From Candidatus Merdenecus merdavium (GTDB lineage: Bacteria > Bacillota > Clostridia > Lachnospirales > Lachnospiraceae): a stretch of 16,562 bases of DNA. The notes under the pieces are model-generated. The model was not told the origin of the DNA. It did not search any database and saw nothing but the letters and a program-made list of their open reading frames with translations. Location of the stretch: the NCBI GenBank assembly GCA_018715425.1, contig DVLR01000114.1, positions 1-16,562 on the forward strand, given 5' to 3'. Position numbers and translations under genes: made by a program. Shown here in pieces: positions 13,047-16,562 of this stretch (position 1 is its first letter; every line of letters starts with the position of its first letter).

Positions 13047-14057
13047 TTACTCTTCTTGTAACATCCAGAACCATTTATTCCCTATCTTCACAGAATCAAT
13101 CTGTAATTCCTTCTTCGCATTCCAAAGTGTTTTCTTTTTAATTCCTCGTTCTTCTGCTTCTTCTGCTATTTTTGCCTGTTCCATTGATCCATTTGCTAAG
13201 ATCTCTTTTAAAAATTCTTTCGCACTTCGGATCTTTTGCCCTCGCCCATCACCAGACAATAAGTCCTCTGCACTGATGTCATATTTTCCAATCCAATGAA
13301 ATCCTTTTTCTTTGTCTAATCGAAAGGCGATAGCATCTCCTTCCGGAGCAAGAGAACTCTTTACATGACAGATCACTCGGATTTCCGGTTCATCTTTCAC
13401 TCTTCCAACAATCAACACGCTTCTTGCTGCCGCTTGAAAGTCAATAGAACCCAATCCACGATAGGATGATTTTCCATTACTATTTTTATTCATATGACCG
13501 ATCAGAATAATGGCACATTGATATTTTTCTGCTAATACAGAGATTCTTTTCATCAATGGGCGAATCTCATTTGCCCTATGCATATCAACACCAGCCCCTA
13601 GAAAGCTTTGAATTGGATCTAATACTACAAGTCTTGCTTTCGTCTGTATGATCGCTTCTTCCAGCCTTGCATCTACCATTGTTAATGGCTGATCCTGGTC
13701 ATCAATTACCAAGACTCTGGAACAATCTGCCCCTGCCGCTAACAATCTTGGTTTGATCGTATCGCCCAGTCCATCTTCAGCTGTTTGATAAATCACATTG
13801 ATTGGCTCTACACCTGTCTCTTCAGATTTTCCTTCGCTTGTCTCACTTAATATTGCTTCTCCTTTTGTTAATTTTGCTATGATCTGCAACACCACAGTAG
13901 TCTTCCCCTCTCCAGGATCTCCCTGAATAATGGTGACCTTCCCATATGGTATGAAGGGATAAAAGAGCCATTCGATTTCTTCCACTTCAACCTGATCCAT
14001 GTGGATCAATTTCAGGCATGGTTCTGCCTTTTTTACTTCTCTATAATTATCTTCCAT
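13047..14057 (-). CDS. RepA-like AAA ATPase / helicase
   Basis: This 336-residue ATPase has a RecA-type core (about residues 20-250) with Walker A GDPGEGKTT (46-54), Walker B ARLVVLDPIQ (141-150, D147), a helicase-like sensor IILIGHMNK (183-191), and SSYRGLGSIDFQAAARS (197-213) typical of the RepA/AAA_25 group of hexameric helicases. Residues 275-336 look like a winged-helix DNA-binding end (SAKEFLKEILANGSMEQ, then KIAEEAEERGIKKKTLWNAK). In mobile elements such proteins support autonomous replication or strand unwinding during transfer. The ATG at 14057 has AGGAGG 5 nt upstream; a TTG 12 codons earlier has none, so I reject it. A 133-bp leader that contains an antisense transcription unit separates it from the mobC-like gene, which hints at control of its expression. 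Confidence 0.85.
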   Translation of the reverse strand: MEDNYREVKKAEPCLKLIHMDQVEVEEIEWLFYPFIPYGKVTIIQGDPGEGKTTVVLQIIAKLTKGEAILSETSEGKSEETGVEPINVIYQTAEDGLGDTIKPRLLAAGADCSRVLVIDDQDQPLTMVDARLEEAIIQTKARLVVLDPIQSFLGAGVDMHRANEIRPLMKRISVLAEKYQCAIILIGHMNKNSNGKSSYRGLGSIDFQAAARSVLIVGRVKDEPEIRVICHVKSSLAPEGDAIAFRLDKEKGFHWIGKYDISAEDLLSGDGRGQKIRSAKEFLKEILANGSMEQAKIAEEAEERGIKKKTLWNAKKELQIDSVKIGNKWFWMLQEE

Positions 14058-14107
14058 TTCCACCTCCTGCCCAACCGGGCAAGTCCCTGGCAAACAGAAT
14101 TTAACAA

Positions 14108-14136
14108 TTGTTGCAACAACAATTTTGTGATATACT
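14108..14136 (+). promoter_or_regulatory. Plus-strand promoter antisense to the repA leader
   Basis: TTGTTG (14108-14113), 17 bp, TATACT (14131-14136) forms a good sigma-A-like promoter facing against all surrounding genes. It overlaps the inverted repeat AATTGTTG (14106-14113), CAA, CAACAATT (14117-14124), a possible operator. Confidence 0.45.
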
Positions 14137-14142
14137 CAAGTT

Positions 14143-14210
14143 GTTAAGGTGATATATCAGTTATTCTGATGATCAGGGAACTTGCTCAGATTATTTCTGG
14201 GCTTTTTCTT
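14143..14210 (+). ncRNA. Candidate counter-transcribed RNA
   Basis: A transcript starting a few bases after the TATACT box would run about 70 nt to a strong terminator. It contains a first hairpin, ATCAG (14156-14160), TTATT, CTGAT (14166-14170), extendable by TGAT/ATCA outside, and then the terminator hairpin. It is fully complementary to the leader between the mobC-like and repA-like genes and to the last codons of the mobC-like gene. Short antisense RNAs of this layout regulate replication proteins in many Gram-positive plasmids. Expression and function are inferred. Confidence 0.4.
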
Positions 14211-14214
14211 TTTT
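14184..14214 (+). terminator. Intrinsic terminator of the antisense unit
   Basis: GCTCAGA (14184-14190), TTATT, TCTGGGC (14196-14202) forms a 7-bp stem with one G-T pair, followed at once by TTTTTCTTTTTT (14203-14214). It lies within the 3' end of the mobC-like gene, whose stop codon is in the loop, on the opposite strand. Confidence 0.6.
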
Positions 14215-14553
14215 CCTTCTTTCATAGTTTCTTTCTTCTGCAAATGCATTTAATATCTCCAACATTGTTCGAATAGGTGTAAACAACTCTTCATCGGCAT
14301 CCTCTAATGTAGTTAACCTTTTTAGTTCCTCTTCAATCCCTCGAAGCTGTTTTCTAAACTGTACTAACATCAACGGATTTCCTACTGCTGTGACTTTTTG
14401 ATGTAAAACACTTTCAATGATATATTCTTGTCTCGTCTGGTATCCACAAATCTTTACTCTTAAATCTAGCTCTTTATTTTCTTCCGGAGACATTCGAAAC
14501 GCTATGGTCACATTACGCCACCGATTCTTGTTATCCCTATTTTTTTCACTCAT
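14191..14553 (-). CDS. MobC-like mobilization accessory protein
   Basis: This 120-residue basic protein has a ribbon-helix-helix-like N-terminal half (NVTIAFRMSPEENKELDLRV, then ICGYQTRQEYIIESVL) followed by helices (VQFRKQLRGIEEELKRLTTL) and a lysine/arginine-rich end. This matches small relaxosome accessory (MobC-type) proteins, which bind near oriT and help the relaxase open DNA. Its ATG at 14553 overlaps the integrase stop by 8 bp and has GAGAGGAA upstream, so the two genes are translationally linked in one transcript. It could instead be a plain ribbon-helix-helix repressor of the operon. Confidence 0.75.
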   Translation of the reverse strand: MSEKNRDNKNRWRNVTIAFRMSPEENKELDLRVKICGYQTRQEYIIESVLHQKVTAVGNPLMLVQFRKQLRGIEEELKRLTTLEDADEELFTPIRTMLEILNAFAEERNYERRKKEKAQK

Positions 14554-15631
14554 CCAGATATTCCTCTCTTTCCTGATTTAGATTTTCCGCCATTTCTGTT
14601 TGGATTGTCGGGAATAAATGCGCATATCGATATGTGATTTCCACACTTTCATGCCCTACCCTTTCTCCAATTGCCACCGCAGAATATCCCATATTAATCA
14701 ACAATGACACGTGAGAATGTCGTAAATCATGGATTCGTATTCTCTTCACTCCTGACAACTTCACACCACGATCCATTTCATGATGAAGATAGCTTTTTGA
14801 AATTTGGAATATCCTGTCATTTTCATTTAAACCATACAGCATTCCTATATACGCTTCTAATTCTTCGCTTAAAAATTCCGGCATGGTGATCATACGATTA
14901 CTCTTCACAGTCTTAGGATCCGTAATAATATCCTTCCCCTCTAATCTTTGATAAGACTTATTGATCCGGATAGTACAAGCCTGAAAATCGAAATCTGCCG
15001 GTGTCAGTGCTAACAACTCTCCCATACGCACTCCACACCAATATAAGATTTCAAATGCATAAAAGGAGATTGGCTTATCCGCCACCGCTTCAATGAACTT
15101 CATATACTCTTCTTTTGTCCAGAAAAGCATCTCTTTTGTTCTTTCTTTTCCCATAGATCCTGCCTTGCGTGCAGCATTGCTTTTCAAATCATAGAAATTA
15201 ACTGCATGATTCAAAATTGCACTCAGCTGATTATGGATGGTCTTTAGATAGACCTGTGAATAGCCTTCTCCTTGTTTATTTCGATAGTTCATCATGGTGT
15301 TCTGCCACTGTCGAATATCGGAAGGTTTTATTTCCTGCAACTTCTTTTTCGAAAAATATGGGAGAATCTTTTTTTCTACAATATGCTTTTTCGTCAGCCA
15401 GGTATTATATTTGATTCTGGATTTGATATCATTCAGATAAAGATCTACAAAATCTTCAAAATACATATCCAGACTCAAATTCTCCTTTAATTTAAACGCT
15501 CTTTCCCATTCCTGGGCATCACATTTGCGTTTAAATCCCCTTTTCGTCTTCTGCTTTCTTACGCCAGTCCAGTCCTTATAATAGGTTCTTACCTCGTAAG
15601 TATTTGACTTTTGGTTTTTGATTACTGTCAA
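14546..15631 (-). CDS. int: Tyrosine recombinase (Tn916/phage-type integrase)
   Basis: This 361-residue site-specific recombinase integrates and excises the element. The N-terminus (NTYEVRTYYKDWTGVRKQKT, FKRKCDAQEWE) is an arm-binding AP2-like domain, about residues 55-155 form the SAM-like core-binding domain, and 165-361 the catalytic domain. All catalytic residues are visible: R202 in CGVRMGELLAL, a lysine in TDPKTVKSNRMI (K240 or K243), H301 and R304 in HDLRHSH, H327 in VGHES, and nucleophile Y336 in TYRYAHLFP. The start is TTG at 15631, supported by AGGAGG 7 nt upstream; the nearby ATG (15636) runs into a stop at once. It follows the xis-like gene by 14 nt and overlaps the mobC-like gene. 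It appears intact. Confidence 0.94.
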   Translation of the reverse strand: MTVIKNQKSNTYEVRTYYKDWTGVRKQKTKRGFKRKCDAQEWERAFKLKENLSLDMYFEDFVDLYLNDIKSRIKYNTWLTKKHIVEKKILPYFSKKKLQEIKPSDIRQWQNTMMNYRNKQGEGYSQVYLKTIHNQLSAILNHAVNFYDLKSNAARKAGSMGKERTKEMLFWTKEEYMKFIEAVADKPISFYAFEILYWCGVRMGELLALTPADFDFQACTIRINKSYQRLEGKDIITDPKTVKSNRMITMPEFLSEELEAYIGMLYGLNENDRIFQISKSYLHHEMDRGVKLSGVKRIRIHDLRHSHVSLLINMGYSAVAIGERVGHESVEITYRYAHLFPTIQTEMAENLNQEREEYLDE

Positions 15632-15645
15632 AACATCACCTCCTG

Positions 15646-15834
15646 CTATTTCATTTCGTTCATACCGTAAACTCGTTCTTCAAAATATTTACGGCTGATT
15701 TTTCCTTTGACAACAACGAAACCTTTTTGTTCCAATTCCGCATTTAACTGACGGATCAAACGATACGCATAGGAATCAGATACTTCTAATTCTTTCGCTA
15801 CTTCTTTTGCTGATATAAATAATTTACTAGCCAT
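15646..15834 (-). CDS. Small excisionase-like helix-turn-helix protein
   Basis: This 62-residue protein begins MASKLFISAKEVAKELEVSD then SYAYRLIRQLNAELE and ends with a basic GKISRKYFEERVYG. The KEVAKELEVSDSYAYRLIR segment is a winged-helix or MerR-like helix-turn-helix of the kind found in excisionases. Its size and position directly upstream of the integrase support a role as recombination directionality factor, bending the attachment site for excision. I chose the ATG at 15834 because AGGAGG lies 7 nt upstream; starts further upstream lack a site. It has a consensus promoter of its own and operator-like repeats, so its expression is probably held off by the divergent XRE repressor. Confidence 0.75.
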   Translation of the reverse strand: MASKLFISAKEVAKELEVSDSYAYRLIRQLNAELEQKGFVVVKGKISRKYFEERVYGMNEMK

Positions 15835-15859
15835 CTGTATCCCTCCTTTCTTTTTCCAG

Positions 15860-15878
15860 TTCATTATCGAACGGTGTA
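15860..15878 (+). promoter_or_regulatory. Operator-like repeat, copy 1
   Basis: TTCATTATCGAACGGTGTA lies just downstream of the xis -10 box, where a bound repressor would block initiation or early elongation. It shares the pattern TTCA, five AT-rich bases, GAAC, one base, GT-TA with copies 2 and 3. Confidence 0.5.
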
Positions 15879-15883
15879 TATGC

Positions 15884-15912
15884 ATCATAACATTTCATTT
15901 CCGTACTGTCAA
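15884..15912 (-). promoter_or_regulatory. Consensus promoter of the xis-int-mob operon
   Basis: On the minus strand TTGACA (15912-15907), exactly 17 bp, TATGAT (15889-15884). This is the strongest promoter in the window and is likely to drive xis, int and the genes beyond unless repressed. It is bracketed by operator-like copies at 15860-15878 and 15922-15940. Confidence 0.75.
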
Positions 15913-15921
15913 TAGAATAAT

Positions 15922-15940
15922 TTCAAAAATGAACGGTTTA
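15922..15940 (+). promoter_or_regulatory. Operator-like repeat, copy 2
   Basis: TTCAAAAATGAACGGTTTA sits 9 bp upstream of the xis -35 box and between the two divergent promoters. It begins 28 bp before copy 3, about 2.7 helical turns. Confidence 0.55.
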
Positions 15941-15949
15941 TTTTTATAT

Positions 15950-15968
15950 TTCATTTTTGAACTGTTTA
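15950..15968 (+). promoter_or_regulatory. Operator-like repeat, copy 3
   Basis: TTCATTTTTGAACTGTTTA ends 3 bp before the -10 box of the XRE gene, a position suited to autorepression. Its first 18 bases recur exactly at 2891-2908. Confidence 0.55.
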
Positions 15969-15977
15969 TGCTATACT
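15969..15977 (+). promoter_or_regulatory. Extended -10 promoter of the XRE repressor gene
   Basis: TATACT (15972-15977) is preceded by TG at 15969-15970, an extended -10 element. There is no clear -35 box at 17 bp (TTTCAT). The start codon follows 33 nt downstream, with AAGGAG about 9 nt before it. Confidence 0.55.
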
Positions 15978-16010
15978 TTTAAGTAACAATCAGCAAAGGA
16001 GTGTTTTCTT

Positions 16011-16442
16011 ATGACAGTAGGTGAGAAAATAAGAAAATTCCGGATCGATCAAGGATATACACAGAAAGAATTGGCAATCATGTCCGGATTGAGCGAATCG
16101 GCAATTAGAAATTATGAACTTGGGAATCGTTTTCCATCATCAGAACAATTGGAAAAAATAGCAAACTCATTAAAGATCAGTCCATACGCCATGTCTGATC
16201 CAAACTTTGATACTTATGTTAGTGTCATGCACGCATTATTTGCTTTAGAGGATCAATATGGTCTGCACGCCTACCGGGATGAATCCGGCGTACCACAACT
16301 CATGTTTAAAGACAAAGGACATGATTCTTTAAATATGCTGGATAATATTGGAGCATGGGCTGATATGTACCAGAAATTCAGAAATGAAGAGATTACAGAA
16401 AAAGATTATTTAGACTGGAAAAGTCAATTCCCAGCTAAATAA
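16011..16442 (+). CDS. XRE-family repressor of the mobile element
   Basis: This 143-residue protein has a Cro/CI-type helix-turn-helix at residues 3-60 (KIRKFRIDQGYTQKELAIMS, GLSESAIRNYELGNRFPSSE, LEKIANSLKISPYAM). Its C-terminal half (about 65-143: HALFALEDQYGLHAYRDESG, WADMYQKFRNEEITEKDYLD) is a helical domain seen in regulators of Firmicutes integrative elements. No ImmA-type metallopeptidase or RecA-cleavage site is visible, so how repression is lifted is unclear. It is divergent from xis-int with 176 bp between start codons and three 19-bp direct repeats in the gap, as expected of an autoregulated repressor that keeps excision off. It is intact. Confidence 0.88.
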   Translation: MTVGEKIRKFRIDQGYTQKELAIMSGLSESAIRNYELGNRFPSSEQLEKIANSLKISPYAMSDPNFDTYVSVMHALFALEDQYGLHAYRDESGVPQLMFKDKGHDSLNMLDNIGAWADMYQKFRNEEITEKDYLDWKSQFPAK

Positions 16443-16504
16443 AAAGAAATTATTTACAATAATATTAAAAAAGTATTGTCATTTGATTGTCAACGGACAT
16501 AGAA

Positions 16505-16544
16505 AGAGCCAAGAAAGCCCGTAAAATAGGCATTTCTTGGCTCT
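16505..16544 (+). terminator. Hairpin downstream of the XRE gene
   Basis: AGAGCCAAGAAAGCC (16505-16519) pairs with GGCATTTCTTGGCTCT (16529-16544) over 15 bp with one bulge. The plus-strand tail AATATATTATT is only moderately U-rich; on the minus strand the stem is followed by TTTC. It probably terminates the repressor transcript. Confidence 0.6.
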
Positions 16545-16551
16545 AATATAT

Positions 16552-16562
16552 TATTCAAACTC
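16552..16562 (+). repeat. 11-bp sequence shared with 2827-2837
   Basis: TATTCAAACTC, the last 11 bases of the window, is identical to 2827-2837. The match may continue beyond the window. It lies just past the last gene of the mobile element, where an attachment-site core could be. It is too short to call an attachment site on its own. Confidence 0.3.

Noticed and set aside
15860..15968. CRISPR-like repeat array
   Set aside because: The three copies are only 19 bp, unevenly spaced and sit at promoters, which fits operators and not CRISPR.
11238..16442. Complete self-transmissible conjugative element
   Set aside because: No VirB4, coupling protein or other type IV secretion gene is visible, so it is at most mobilizable.

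Overview
The window reads as chromosomal DNA of a gut-type, low-GC Gram-positive anaerobe. I infer Clostridia, most likely Lachnospiraceae (Blautia/Dorea/Roseburia-like), from the AT-rich base composition, strong AGGAGG ribosome binding sites, sigma-A-like promoters, a DUF3784 membrane protein and a Gram-positive style galactan-use operon. No rRNA, tRNA or CRISPR array is visible.

Layout from left to right. (1) 24-1241 is a badly decayed IS256-family (Mutator-type) transposase with stops, frameshifts and a small deletion. (2) 1242-1846 is largely non-coding, with one hairpin and a possible 14-codon peptide gene. (3) 1847-2516 is a RelB/DinJ-RelE/ParE type II toxin-antitoxin pair on the minus strand, with a clear promoter and a palindromic operator. 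(4) 2517-3043 is non-coding and contains a terminator and a striking palindrome. (5) 3044-3555 holds two small membrane-protein genes. (6) 3686-3931 holds an IS3-family transposase tail and a long hairpin. (7) 4058-9473 (minus) is a three-gene operon: GPH-family sugar symporter, cytoplasmic GH2 beta-galactosidase, and secreted GH53 endo-beta-1,4-galactanase with a ricin-type lectin domain. It is divergent from an AraC-family regulator at 9630-10682 (plus). (8) 10683-11237 is non-coding with gene fragments. (9) 11238-16442 is the core of an integrative mobilizable element: MobV relaxase, oriT-like hairpins, a small conserved protein, a RepA-like ATPase, an accessory mobilization protein, tyrosine integrase, small excisionase-like protein, and a divergent XRE repressor.

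The galactan genes form a simple pathway. GH53 cuts pectic beta-1,4-galactan outside the cell, the symporter imports the galacto-oligosaccharides, and GH2 releases galactose inside. The AraC protein probably senses the sugar and acts at ATATGAT repeats in the shared promoter region. The mobile element has its own integration, excision and DNA-processing genes but no type IV secretion genes, so it would need a helper conjugative element.

Three observations stand out. First, three 19-bp repeats in the xis/XRE intergenic region look like operators of the XRE repressor, and an 18-bp exact copy of one lies 13 kb away inside a perfect palindrome at 2883-2910. Second, the last 11 bases of the window recur at 2827-2837. 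Together these two raise the possibility, unproven, that the element's left end is near 2.8 kb and that the galactan operon is cargo. Third, a compact promoter-to-terminator unit on the plus strand, antisense to the mobC-repA leader, could encode a counter-transcribed regulatory RNA of about 70 nt.
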